64,000 nucleotides of DNA from BJ22 sp021298375. GTDB lineage: Bacteria > Planctomycetota > Planctomycetia > Pirellulales > Pirellulaceae. Below are positions 1 to 8,600 of this stretch, one piece after another (the stretch's first letter is position 1; each line of letters begins with the position of its first letter). The position numbers and the translations under genes are program-made. Where the stretch lies: contig JBKDOL010000132.1 in the NCBI GenBank assembly GCA_046343015.1, positions 75,424 through 139,423 on the forward strand. Direction: 5' to 3'. The notes under the pieces were generated by a model that saw nothing but the letters and a program-made list of their open reading frames with translations, did not search any database and was not told the DNA's origin.

Positions 1-2581
1 CAGTCCGATTCCGGGAGAAACCCTTGGTTGACGGCTTGCGCACACCCTCAACCGGTCGGCGTCGCCCCAGTATCGTGCTGACATAGCCAAGTTCAGCCGC
101 GCTCTCGAGGACCTCGCGGATAAAGCCTTCGACGGTGGGATAGCGACCAAAGTAGGCGTCGATGAACCGCGCTGCGTCATCTTTGGGAATCCCCAGTTCC
201 CGAGCCAGGCCGAAGGGCGATTGTCCGTAGATGATGCCAAAGTTGACCGCCTTCGCCTGCCGCCGCATCTCGTCAGTGACGGCGTGGGCCGGCACGTCGT
301 AGACCTGGGAAGCCACGACTCGGTGAATGTCTTCATCCTGTTCGAAAGCGGCCAAGAGAACCGGATCTTCACAGAAGTGGGCGAGGACTCGCAATTCAAT
401 TTGGGAATAATCCGCGGTTAGCAGGACCTCACCGGGTTTGCCGGCAATGAACGCTTGGCGGATCCGCCGACCGGTGGCGGTGCGAATCGGGATGTTCTGC
501 AAGTTGGGATCTTTGGAACTCAATCGCCCGGTGCGGGCCACGTCTTGCATGAACGAAGTGTGCACCCGTCCGGTTTTGGGGCAGATCTGCTCCAGCAGCG
601 CATCGGCATAGGTGTTTCGCAGCTTTGCCAACTGACGATACTCCACAACCTTCGCTGGCAACGGATGTCGCGGAGCCAAGTCCTCGAGCACATCGACATC
701 AGTGCTCAGCCCCGATTTGGTTCTTCTCCCCGCCGGCAATCCCAACCTGTCAAAGAGGACTTCCGCCAGTTGCTGTGGCGAGTCAATGTTGAAGGGAAGT
801 CCTGCGAGGGACTGAATCTCGGCCTGGAGTTGAGCGGTTCGCTCGGCTAACTCGACACTCAATTCGCGGAGCACTCCCGGGTCCACGGCAATTCCGTTGA
901 ATTCCATCTCGGCGAGCACTTTGGTCAACGGCATTTCGACGTCGTTAAACAGCTGCTCGAGGCCGAATTGCTCCAACTTGTTTTGCAGCAGCGGACGGAG
1001 TCGCAGCGGCACGTCCGCGTCCTCGGCGGCGTACTCAGCGATTTGTTCCAAAGGGACTTCATCCATTCGCTTCTGGGATCGGCCGCTACCGATCAGCTCC
1101 GTGATTTTGATCGTCTTGTGATTGAGAAAGCGGAGGGCCAGGTCGTCCATGTTGTGGACGTTGTGCCCGGGGTTCACGAGATAGTCAGCGACCATCGTGT
1201 CAAAAAAGCGACCCGAGAGTTCCAGCCCGGCTCCCCGCAGTACCACTTGGTCGTACTTCAGGTTCTGTCCGATGATTTCCCGCTCCGGAGAGGAGACCAA
1301 AGGCCGCAGCAAATCGAGCAATTCCTTTTCTGGCACCGTCGGGGTCCCGGCAGGAGCCCGCACCGGGATATAGACCGCCTGACCCGGTTCCCAGCCAAGG
1401 GAAACGCCAACCAGTTCAGCCCAACGGGGCTGGGGCGATGTGGTTTCCGTGTCGAGACAAAATCTCGGCAGCCGTTCCATTTGCCCGACCAAATCGCGGA
1501 TTTCTGCAATGTCCGTGAGTGCCCGGTACGAGCTGTTCCAGGCTGGCGGAGCCTCGCGAGCGATTGGCGACAATTGCCGCACCCGATCGGTCAGCGACCG
1601 AAAGCCGAATTCCTGGCAGAGGGCGACTGCGGCTTCGACATCCATTCCACCCAGCCTAGCGGCATTCCAGTCAATCGGTACGGGAACCTGATTGTCCAGC
1701 CTCACCAGTTGCTGGCTCAGCCGAGCGAGTTCAGTCGACTCGCGGATTTTCTCCCCCTTCTTTCCCTTGACCTCGTCGACTCGGGAGAGCAGGTCTTCCA
1801 GCGTTCCGAACTCCTGCAGCAACTGGGTCGCGGTTTTCGGACCGATGGTCGGCACGCCCGGTACATTGTCAGCGGTATCTCCGACCAACGCCTGAAAGTC
1901 GACCACCTGGTGCGGGGCGATTCCCCAATCGGCCTGCAAGTCAGCCGCGGCGTAGAGTTGGCCTTTCCGCATGTTGAGCAGACGCACGTGACTGGTGATC
2001 AGCTGGCGACAATCCTTGTCGCTCGTGACCAGCACGCAGTCGGCTCCCCGCTCTTCCGCTTCCCGGGCGATCGTAGCCATGACGTCATCAGCCTCGAATC
2101 CCTGCAGCTGCAGGACGGGAATGGCCAGTGCCGCCAGCAGTCGCTGGATCTCGGGAATCTGGGACCGCAGGTCCTCGGGCATCGGCTCGCGATGAGCCTT
2201 GTATTCGGGATAGAGTTCGTTGCGAAACGTGACATCGCTGACGTCGAAGGCGCAAAACAGAAAGTCCGGCTTGCGCTTGGTCAGAATATCGAGCAAGTCG
2301 CGGGTAAAGCCGTAAATGGCATTTGCGGCGCGGCCATCCGGTGCGGTCATTTCGCTGATGGCGTGAAAGACTTGATAAATCAGCGAATGACAATCGACCA
2401 CATAAACCGTTTTGCCGCTCAAATCGTGATATTCGGCAGGCTGGGAGCTTTGACCGGAATCCTTCCAAGCCGCGTCGCTGGCGGCGGCTGGGAGACTGCC
2501 CCAGGAGGGCTGTGCCTGCTCATCTGGATTTGTCGATTCTTCCGGGAAGAGGTCGAGTGATTTCTGCTGATTCTTGGCCAT
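1..2581 (-). CDS. polA: DNA polymerase I, 3' end beyond the window
   Basis: Family A DNA polymerase for gap filling and repair. The reading frame is open from ATG at 2581 (MAKNQQKSLD) to base 1, about 860 codons, and the C-terminus lies outside the window. An N-terminal extension of about 55 residues precedes the 5'-3' exonuclease (YVVDCHSLIYQ, then FEADDVMATIA, VTSDKDCRQL and GPKTATQLL). The 3'-5' exonuclease keeps its acidic motif (LDTETT near residue 375), so proofreading is probably active, unlike in Taq polymerase. Polymerase motif A (TADYSQIELRVLAH, near 720) and motif B (RQAKAVNFGIIYG, near 775) are present; motif C is not reached. There is no clear Shine-Dalgarno before the ATG. Long open frames on the opposite strand are its shadows. 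Confidence 0.97.
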   Translation of the reverse strand, partial: MAKNQQKSLDLFPEESTNPDEQAQPSWGSLPAAASDAAWKDSGQSSQPAEYHDLSGKTVYVVDCHSLIYQVFHAISEMTAPDGRAANAIYGFTRDLLDILTKRKPDFLFCAFDVSDVTFRNELYPEYKAHREPMPEDLRSQIPEIQRLLAALAIPVLQLQGFEADDVMATIAREAEERGADCVLVTSDKDCRQLITSHVRLLNMRKGQLYAAADLQADWGIAPHQVVDFQALVGDTADNVPGVPTIGPKTATQLLQEFGTLEDLLSRVDEVKGKKGEKIRESTELARLSQQLVRLDNQVPVPIDWNAARLGGMDVEAAVALCQEFGFRSLTDRVRQLSPIAREAPPAWNSSYRALTDIAEIRDLVGQMERLPRFCLDTETTSPQPRWAELVGVSLGWEPGQAVYIPVRAPAGTPTVPEKELLDLLRPLVSSPEREIIGQNLKYDQVVLRGAGLELSGRFFDTMVADYLVNPGHNVHNMDDLALRFLNHKTIKITELIGSGRSQKRMDEVPLEQIAEYAAEDADVPLRLRPLLQNKLEQFGLEQLFNDVEMPLTKVLAEMEFNGIAVDPGVLRELSVELAERTAQLQAEIQSLAGLPFNIDSPQQLAEVLFDRLGLPAGRRTKSGLSTDVDVLEDLAPRHPLPAKVVEYRQLAKLRNTYADALLEQICPKTGRVHTSFMQDVARTGRLSSKDPNLQNIPIRTATGRRIRQAFIAGKPGEVLLTADYSQIELRVLAHFCEDPVLLAAFEQDEDIHRVVASQVYDVPAHAVTDEMRRQAKAVNFGIIYGQSPFGLARELGIPKDDAARFIDAYFGRYPTVEGFIREVLESAAELGYVSTILGRRRPVEGVRKPSTKGFSRNRT

Positions 2582-2841
2582 ACCGCCGCGCTTTCCCGAC
2601 CCGGGTGCCGTTATTAGAAAAGTGGACGAGTCTGCCCCAGCGGGACTGTCCTGTCTCTTCGGGTTGTACCGACCGGAGGCCAATCTCGCGACCGGGGGAG
2701 AGTTCCCAGCTCCGAATTGGGATGGGATTTAACGGTTTTTTTCCGGCGGGATCCTAGTCTTTCCAAGCCCAATTGGGACGGTTGCGGACCCGGCCTGGGC
2801 CCTCTTCACGTGGGCCAAGGGCGAGACTCGGCGGTAAAAGT

Positions 2842-2870
2842 TTGACACTGATTTTTGGCCTATTTAAAAT
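2842..2870 (+). promoter_or_regulatory. sigma-70-like promoter of the coiled-coil gene at 3079
   Basis: TTGACA (2842-2847), a 17-nt spacer and TAAAAT (2865-2870). The first 19 bases, TTGACACTGATTTTTGGCC, match the promoter of the related gene at 7752-8600 at 17 of 19 positions. Transcription would start near 2877, giving a leader of about 200 nt. The rest of the 2582-3078 gap shows no convincing gene. Confidence 0.75.
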
Positions 2871-3078
2871 CAAATGTTCGGGTTCCGACTCAACGACTCC
2901 GGTAATCGGGGATGTCTGGGGCGGTTGGGTTGCCGGCTTTGTGTTCGCTGGTTCGGTTTCAGTACCGAAGTTGCCGGTGTCTGCTGAGCGGTTGTCGTCC
3001 CCATCCCCGTCGAACTGCTTGTTTGCCCTGCTTGCCCACACCGAGTCGAATTCATCGAGTTGACCAGGAGAGAAGTTA

Positions 3079-4539
3079 ATGGCCGCCCGTGAGAACCAAG
3101 GCTATTTGATCGCCGTGATTGTCCTCATCCTGCTGCTGCTCGTGGCGACGCTGGTTGCGTTCCTCGGCTGGAGTCGGGCGGCGGATCTCTACGACGCCAA
3201 AGTCAACGCCGAGAAAAAAGGGACGCTGGATGCCTCGCGAGCTCAGGCTTTCGAGTACCTCTCCCAAATCCAGTCCGCCTACATCGGCAAGTTGGGCCAG
3301 AGCACGGCCGAAGTGGAAACGATGTTGAGCGCGATGAAGCTCCTGCCGAACAAGGTAGACGAAGCTGGCAAGGGTCAAATCAATGAAATCGTCAAACTCG
3401 CCGACGACTTGAAGACTCAGTACGACTCCGACATGAAGTTAATGATTGCCACCGGAACCGGCGAACAGCAGCAGGAGATGACTTGGCGCGGCCTGGTAGA
3501 AAATTACTCCTCGGCCTTGGGACGAATCCACAACGCCAACAACATCATGCAGGAAGAAGTTGTCCGCGTGCGGGCTGAGACAACCAACCTGCTGGCCACG
3601 AAGGAGAAGGAAGTCGAGCAGATCCAAGCCGCTTTGGAGACCACCAAGACCGACCTCGATTCGGAAAAGCAGGCCCATGCAGCTGACGTTACCAAACTCC
3701 AATCGACGCTCGACAGCATCCGCAACGAGAACAAGTCTTTGGCTGATGACTACGACCAATTCCGCCGCGGTGCGGGTGAGACCGAAAAGAAGTTGACCCA
3801 GTCGGTCAAGGAAGTCTCGGAACAGCGCGACATCGCCAAGACCAAGCTCGATGAAATTCTCAAGGAAAGCTTTGACCTTGCCGACGGTCGCGTGGTTCGC
3901 GTGTCTCCAGAACTCGGTTCCGTGGTGCTGAACATCGGGTCCGATGATGGCTTGCGTCCGAACCAGACCTTCTCGATTTACGACCAGACTGCCAAGAACT
4001 TCGAAAAGGACAAGAGCAAGGCCAAGGTGGAAGTCACCGCGGTGACTGGCCCGCATCAGGCCGAGGCTCGGATTACTTTCGAAGACCCGCGCAATCCGAT
4101 TCTGGCCAATGACCAGGTGCTCTCGCCTTCGTGGGACCCTGGCTACCGCGTGCCGATCGCAGTCGCTGGCGTGTTTGACCTGGACTTTGACGGCAGCGAC
4201 GACCGCGAACGCCTGATTCAGGACATTGAACGAAACGGCGGCCGCGTGGTTGCCTTCCACGACAAGGATGGCAAGCTCTACGGGCAGATTGACTCGGCGA
4301 CCCGCTATTTTGTGATGGGCGATTCGCCTTCGGCTGATGGTCCGGACAAGAACCCCGAAATCATCAAGGCGATGCGGGAACTGGGGAACCAGGCCCGCTC
4401 CAACAGCGTGCAGGAAATCGACATCCGCAAGTTGCTCAACTGGATGGGCCGCCACGGCAAGTCGCCGATCGAGCGACTCGACTCGAACATGGGCGACCGC
4501 GAACGCCGCGAAAGCCGCCTCCGGAACGATTCGCAGTAG
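3079..4539 (+). CDS. membrane-anchored coiled-coil protein with C-terminal beta-barrel-like domain
   Basis: 486 residues, function unknown. One membrane segment lies at about residues 8-30 (AVIVLILLLLVATLVAF), followed by a Lys/Glu/Gln-rich helical region with predicted coiled coil (about 150-280). A beta-rich module follows (about 268-360; DGRVVRVSPELGSVVLNIG, then SDDGLRPNQTFSIYD), and then a Gly-Gly-containing alpha/beta segment (about 362-430; VAGVFDLDFDG, then ERNGGRVVAF) that faintly resembles a BRCT fold. GGAGAG sits 6 nt before the ATG. The beta module has a clear counterpart in the protein at 7752-8600, with the same order of TM, coiled coil and beta module. Inference: a structural envelope protein with most of its mass outside the cytoplasmic membrane. 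It ends at a strong terminator, so it is probably monocistronic. Confidence 0.9.
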   Translation: MAARENQGYLIAVIVLILLLLVATLVAFLGWSRAADLYDAKVNAEKKGTLDASRAQAFEYLSQIQSAYIGKLGQSTAEVETMLSAMKLLPNKVDEAGKGQINEIVKLADDLKTQYDSDMKLMIATGTGEQQQEMTWRGLVENYSSALGRIHNANNIMQEEVVRVRAETTNLLATKEKEVEQIQAALETTKTDLDSEKQAHAADVTKLQSTLDSIRNENKSLADDYDQFRRGAGETEKKLTQSVKEVSEQRDIAKTKLDEILKESFDLADGRVVRVSPELGSVVLNIGSDDGLRPNQTFSIYDQTAKNFEKDKSKAKVEVTAVTGPHQAEARITFEDPRNPILANDQVLSPSWDPGYRVPIAVAGVFDLDFDGSDDRERLIQDIERNGGRVVAFHDKDGKLYGQIDSATRYFVMGDSPSADGPDKNPEIIKAMRELGNQARSNSVQEIDIRKLLNWMGRHGKSPIERLDSNMGDRERRESRLRNDSQ

Positions 4540-4604
4540 AAAGTCAAAATCAAGTCCACAAGCCCCGGCGGTTCCAGTCGCCGGTGCAGGATGGAAGTTT
4601 CTTG

Positions 4605-4638
4605 TCCGGCCCGCAACTTGATGCAGGCCGGATTTTTT
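4605..4638 (+). terminator. Rho-independent terminator after the 3079 gene
   Basis: TCCGGCC (4605-4611) pairs with GGCCGGA (4626-4632). GCA/TGC extends the stem past one mismatch, and six T follow (4633-4638). It lies 66 nt after the stop codon. Confidence 0.85.
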
Positions 4639-5379
4639 ATGCGCAGACACACAATTCAAAGCAGCAGCGCAACTGCCGATCGCTGCAATCGCCTGGTCAA
4701 GTTGAGCGCGGGCTCCCGATTTGAGAGTCAATCTGCAGGGCCCGAAATCCGCATCAGCCAGTAGGGCTCGATGCAGTATGCAGGCCGCTGCGGAGGCGGA
4801 GTGTTCGATTCCCCCCGGCACGCGAGCGGGTGCCAGCGTGCATTGGCAACAGCACAGGGCAACTCGCCAGTATTCAAGAGGCAATCCAGTGCTGCAATTG
4901 ACCCAGGCTGACTCATCCGGTGGGGCTCGCTCATGGGGAGCATGGCGGCGGTCTGGCAAGCAAGCCAGCCGCGACCAGGTTGACCCGATAACTCCCGAGC
5001 GTTCGAGGGCTCACTGGCGATTCAAGAAAACCCTGCCAATCCAGTGCAGTGGCTCCAAGCCCGGAAAGTCGCCTCGGCTCGGATAGGGGCGCTTCCGCTT
5101 TGCCGGAAGTCGCAAGTGACATGATTTACCGACTTCGGTTGGCGCGATTCAGGGCGGGCCGACCAAGAGCCTTGGCCCATGCTGGCTCAGGCTGGCTCAG
5201 GCTGGCCGATTACTGGTCCACGCCTGCCGCTGACACTGCCGTCCGCGGTTCGCAGCCAGGGAGATAGCGAGTCGCTCTGGCTTCCGCGCTGAATCCCGTC
5301 TCCCCGAAGTCAGGGCGGCCGAGGTGCCCGCTCTGGAAGGTTTCGCCGCCTGTATGGGGTTTCGCCGCCTGTATGAGGT
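4639..5379. other. gene-free stretch between convergent genes, with tandem duplications
   Basis: No open frame here has start signals, plausible composition or recognisable motifs. Two short tandem duplications occur: a 10-nt unit (GCTGGCTCAG) repeated about 2.5 times near 5180-5205, and an 18-19 nt unit (GGTTTCGCCGCCTGTATG) repeated twice near 5339-5376, ending just before the moxR stop codon. The DUF58, transglutaminase or VWA genes that usually follow moxR are absent. Confidence 0.6.
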
Positions 5380-6348
5380 TTACGGCACGAGGACCGTGCT
5401 TAGAATTCGCCGCACAATTTCCTCTGCTTCTTGGCGCTGTCCGGCTTGGAGAAAGCTCTTGGTTTGGACGCGGTGGGCGATCACGCTGACGGCGAGGTTT
5501 TTGGCATCGTCAGGAATTGCGTAGTCGCGGCGGTCGATGAAGGCCGAAGCCTGAACCGCCCGGTACCAAAGCAAGGTTCCGCGGGTCGAAACGCCAAAGG
5601 CGAGTTCACTGTTTTCGCGGGTCTGATGCACAATGTCGAGCATGTAATCGGCGATCGACTCATCGACTTTTACCCGCCGGACGAGCCGTTGGATTTCGAC
5701 CATCTCGGCAGTCGAGCAGACGGGACGAAGCTCTTCCACCGGTTCGCCGCTGCGATGGCTGGAGAGAATGTCCTTTTCGTATTCACGTGCCGGGTAACCC
5801 ATCGAGATTCGCAACAGAAAGCGATCGAGCTGGCTTTCGGGCAGCACATAAGTACCCTCAAACTCGAACGGGTTTTGGGTTGCGATTACCATGAACGGGG
5901 CCGAAAGCGCGTGGGTCGTCCCGTCCACGCTGACTTGGCGGTCGCTCATTGCCTCGAGCAATGCACTTTGGGTGCGCGGGGGAGCGCGGTTGATTTCGTC
6001 GGCGAGGACAAAGTTGCCAAACACCGGCCCGGGATTGAAAACAAATTGACCGCTGCTGGAGTTGTAGACCGAACTGCCAACGATGTCGCTGGGAAGCAGG
6101 TCGGGAGTGAACTGGATGCGGCGAAACTGGGCGTCGATGCTGCGCGACAGTGCCTTACCCATCAGCGTTTTGCCAACCCCTGGAACGTCCTCGAGCAGCA
6201 CGTGCTCACCGGCCAGCAAGGCGACGAGGCAAAGTCGGGCGACGTCGCGTTTTCCCAGAACCACTTTGCTGACGTTGTCCAGCAAGGTCTCAACGCGGGA
6301 GTAGGCCTGGACGGGAGTAAACGCATCAACGACGGAAGGGCTGTTCAA
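5380..6348 (-). CDS. MoxR-family AAA+ ATPase
   Basis: 322 residues, the usual MoxR length. Walker A (EDVPGVGKTLMGKAL), Walker B (FVLADEINRAPP), sensor 1 (VIATQNPFE) and the MoxR stretch GTYVLPESQLDRFL are all present, so an active ATPase is expected. MoxR proteins act as chaperone-like ATPases in maturation of metal-dependent or envelope complexes, usually with VWA and DUF58 partners; none is adjacent here. The start is TTG at 6348, chosen because AAGGAA lies 6 nt upstream and the frame has no better start. The nearest same-strand genes are two small membrane proteins and a coiled-coil protein, 0.6 kb upstream. Whether MoxR works with them is inference. Confidence 0.95.
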   Translation of the reverse strand: MNSPSVVDAFTPVQAYSRVETLLDNVSKVVLGKRDVARLCLVALLAGEHVLLEDVPGVGKTLMGKALSRSIDAQFRRIQFTPDLLPSDIVGSSVYNSSSGQFVFNPGPVFGNFVLADEINRAPPRTQSALLEAMSDRQVSVDGTTHALSAPFMVIATQNPFEFEGTYVLPESQLDRFLLRISMGYPAREYEKDILSSHRSGEPVEELRPVCSTAEMVEIQRLVRRVKVDESIADYMLDIVHQTRENSELAFGVSTRGTLLWYRAVQASAFIDRRDYAIPDDAKNLAVSVIAHRVQTKSFLQAGQRQEAEEIVRRILSTVLVP

Positions 6349-6966
6349 CTTCGCTTCCTTAATTCTTGCAGGACAGGGAGCCGGAGTCGCAGAACGAGTG
6401 TTCCAGCGGGGGAGCCATCACCGGGGAAATTCCCGCCCAGTCTATCAGCCGATCAGGAAAATGGGCAGCGGGACAACCCCGCGGTTTTGCCTGACCCAGC
6501 AGGGAACGGACAGGGGAACCGAAAGCAAAACCGAGCTGCCGGCTTGGACGGTTTCCAGGAGAAGCGAGAGGCTGGCCGTCGCTCGGTTCGCGGGGCCATC
6601 CCCCTCAACTGGCCAGCCCACCCGCGGGATTGCCCTGCCATCCCGCCCGAATCAAGTCTTCACGGCTCCCGGCAAAACGCGACCCGCGGGCAAGCCATCG
6701 CTCAATGGGGAAAGCCCCGGGGACACCGAGGATAACGAGTCCCAGGCCAATCGCCTCGGCTTGCAAAGTCGATTGCCTGCCGAGCGGCCACTGGCAGTTC
6801 GATCGGAGTCAGTTCGATCGGAATCGGTCAGGGCAGAGCCAACCGGGCAGAGCCAACCGGGCGCACAAGAGTCCCCGAATCCGGGAAGCTGCCGACGACG
6901 TCCAACCGGAAGACGCCCACAGCCCGGCAAAGTCAGTTGCCGCAGCGGCAAGCGGAACCGCTCAGC
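6349..6966. other. gene-free stretch upstream of moxR with duplications
   Basis: No credible coding frame. A 15-nt unit (AGTTCGATCGGARTC) occurs twice near 6797-6826, followed at once by a 14-nt unit (GGGCAGAGCCAACC) twice near 6832-6859. A plus-strand open frame across 6398-7204 overlaps the real minus-strand gene and has no recognisable content. Confidence 0.55.
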
Positions 6967-7293
6967 CTATTCGACCGCAGGAGGAGCGGCGGCGGTGATT
7001 TTGGCGGTAGAAACGCTCCAAGGCCACGAACCTTGCAGCAGATTGCCGAACTGCTGCAACTCGACCAACAGCAGGATAGTCGCGGCAGTAATGCAGAGCA
7101 GCGAGAGCAACGCAGTCAAATCCCAAAGTCCAAACGCGAGGCCGCCTTCGGAAGTCGCGCGGGAGGGCTTCATCTCTTGCGAAGTCTTGCCCACCTGCTC
7201 TTGAGCGGTGGCTGATTCCAGAGTTTCGGGAGCGGCGCTGAACGAGTCCATCTGGCTCGCTTCGGCTTTTGCTTTCTTCTTTTTCTTGGCCAT
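6967..7293 (-). CDS. small single-span membrane protein with lysine-rich N-terminus
   Basis: 108 residues from ATG at 7293; an in-frame GTG at 7308 is a less likely start because GGTGGAAG then sits well as the Shine-Dalgarno of the ATG. The N-terminus is MAKKKKKAKAEAS, then an acidic and polar stretch, then a hydrophobic segment (about 62-84; LTALLSLLCITAATILLLVE) and a short tail ending PPAVE. Function unknown. It follows the 77-residue membrane protein gene by 171 nt on the same strand. Size and layout suggest an accessory subunit of an envelope assembly (inference). Confidence 0.72.
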   Translation of the reverse strand: MAKKKKKAKAEASQMDSFSAAPETLESATAQEQVGKTSQEMKPSRATSEGGLAFGLWDLTALLSLLCITAATILLLVELQQFGNLLQGSWPWSVSTAKITAAAPPAVE

Positions 7294-7420
7294 GGCTTTT
7301 GCTTCCACCGCAGACGTGGTTGAGGGGTCCTCTGTAAGGCTTGCAGCGCGAGTCGCGGGCTGGCGACTCAGGCTCGACCTGGTTCCTGCCCGCTCGCAAA
7401 GCTTGCCCGTTGATTGTTAA

Positions 7421-7484
7421 TGCTTCCCCGTGTCAATACTTCGCCGTGTCAATACTTCCCCGTATCAATACTTTCCCGCGTCCA
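7421..7484. repeat. 4 x 16-nt tandem repeat over a stop codon
   Basis: Four contiguous 16-nt units at 7421, 7437, 7453 and 7469, consensus TACTTCCCCGTGTCAA with 1-4 changes per unit. The stop codon of the minus-strand gene ending at 7465 lies in the third unit, so one unit is inside the coding end and the others run into its 3' UTR. Confidence 0.9.
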
Positions 7485-7698
7485 TGAAGAAGAGAATGCT
7501 GGCAATCGTGAGCAGCACGAACGAGATATACAACAACACCGTGTAGATCGTGAAACCATGAACCTGGTTCGCGGCAACTGCTTTGGTCGGAACCGGAACA
7601 GAACCGGGCAAGGTTGCGGTTTCGGCACTGCCGAAATCATCCAGTGGAGCGCCAAAGTCGGCCGAATCAAACAGCGGGTCGGAACTGCCTTGAGACAT
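7465..7698 (-). CDS. 77-residue tail-anchored-like membrane protein
   Basis: Starts at ATG 7698 (MSQGSSDPLF). The N-terminal 45 residues are acidic and Ser/Pro-rich, and the last 30 form one membrane span (YTVLLYISFVLLTIASILFF) with the short end MDAGKY. It lies 53 nt downstream of the coiled-coil gene and is probably cotranscribed with it. Function unknown. Like the 108-residue protein, it carries its only hydrophobic segment near the C-terminus. Confidence 0.78.
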   Translation of the reverse strand: MSQGSSDPLFDSADFGAPLDDFGSAETATLPGSVPVPTKAVAANQVHGFTIYTVLLYISFVLLTIASILFFMDAGKY

Positions 7699-7751
7699 GG
7701 TGTCGTTGTGCCTTCGATCTGGGTGTCTTCGACCTGGTTGGCGGGGCAGGA

Positions 7752-8600
7752 TTAGTTCGATTCCGGCTCGGAACCGCCGGGCAATTTGGTCGTGACGTGG
7801 TCCCCTTGGAGGACCGCTGCCTGACGGAATTCGCGATTCACTCGGGCGGCGGACAAGTTGTAGTCTGCCTTGCTGACGGTCGCCTTGCCAACGAACCGAT
7901 CGCCGCGATAGATGTCAAAGGTGTGACCCTCGCGGATTCCGTCGTCGGTGCCGAGGCTCAGAATCACGATGTCGTCGTCAACGACTTTCATCACGATGCC
8001 CTCAAGTCGCGGCGGAATCTGATCGGTCAGGGATTCAATCGTCAGTCCATTGGCCTTCATCACCTTGTCCATTCGGGCGAGTTGGGCATTAAGGTCTTGA
8101 GACCGGGCCATCAAGTCTTCCACCTTGGTCTTGAGTTCCAAAACTTCAGTAGTCTTGGCAACCACTTCGGAACGCTTCTGCGAGACTTCGTCGATCAGCG
8201 ACTTCCGTTCGCCCTGAAGTCCTCGAATGATCTCGTCCTGTTGCTTGACGCGGTCAGAGGCAATGCTCATCCGCTGCAAGCGTTCCTGGCTGATGACCAG
8301 TTGCTCGGCCAATTCTTTTTCCTTGGCGTCGCGGGCTTGTTTGTCAATTTCGCGTTGCGTGTAGAGCTGGGCAATCTGTTGCTGCCGAGCCGCGATTTCA
8401 GCCTTCAGCTGAGCGTCTTTCTTCGTTTGGGATTCCAGCGCCAACTGGCGGTAGCGTTCCGCTTCCTGGTACTTGAGTTTGTTGTCGTTGGCGACTTCCT
8501 TCCAATTGCGGTGAGTGTTGCCAACCATCAGAGCCAACACGAGGAAGGCGACGCTCATGGCGAATACCAACAGCGTCAGAATTTTTCCGATGAGATTCAT
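7752..8600 (-). CDS. membrane-anchored coiled-coil protein, relative of the 3079 gene
   Basis: 282 residues from ATG at 8600 (MNLIGKILTLLVFAMSVAF), with AAGGGA about 6 nt upstream; a longer frame to 8723 lacks start signals. One membrane span lies at about residues 5-27. A long Gln/Glu/Lys/Arg coiled coil follows (about 35-190), then a beta-rich module (about 200-270; LEGIVMKVVDDDIVILSLG, then TDDGIREGHTFDIYRGD). That module matches residues 268-360 of the 3079 protein, including the [ST]DDG[IL]R...TF.IY core. It leads a unit with the 77- and 108-residue membrane proteins. The architecture recalls scaffold proteins that bridge the envelope; no function is known. Confidence 0.9.
   Translation of the reverse strand: MNLIGKILTLLVFAMSVAFLVLALMVGNTHRNWKEVANDNKLKYQEAERYRQLALESQTKKDAQLKAEIAARQQQIAQLYTQREIDKQARDAKEKELAEQLVISQERLQRMSIASDRVKQQDEIIRGLQGERKSLIDEVSQKRSEVVAKTTEVLELKTKVEDLMARSQDLNAQLARMDKVMKANGLTIESLTDQIPPRLEGIVMKVVDDDIVILSLGTDDGIREGHTFDIYRGDRFVGKATVSKADYNLSAARVNREFRQAAVLQGDHVTTKLPGGSEPESN

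Noticed and set aside
968..2560. Long plus-strand open frame (530 codons)
   Set aside because: Lies antisense to DNA polymerase I, whose motifs are unmistakable; the composition is that of a shadow frame in GC-rich DNA.
2773..3063. 96-codon plus-strand frame upstream of the 3079 gene
   Set aside because: It spans the promoter itself, so it cannot be translated from that transcript; no motif.
3439..4959. 506-codon minus-strand open frame
   Set aside because: Antisense to the coiled-coil gene and running through its terminator; His/Arg/Ala-rich shadow composition.
4721..5086. 121-codon plus-strand frame in the 0.7-kb gap
   Set aside because: No ribosome-binding site, random-looking composition, sits after a terminator.
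5431..7204. Overlapping plus-strand frames opposite moxR and its upstream gap
   Set aside because: They overlap supported minus-strand genes and tandem repeats, and none has a Shine-Dalgarno or conserved motif.
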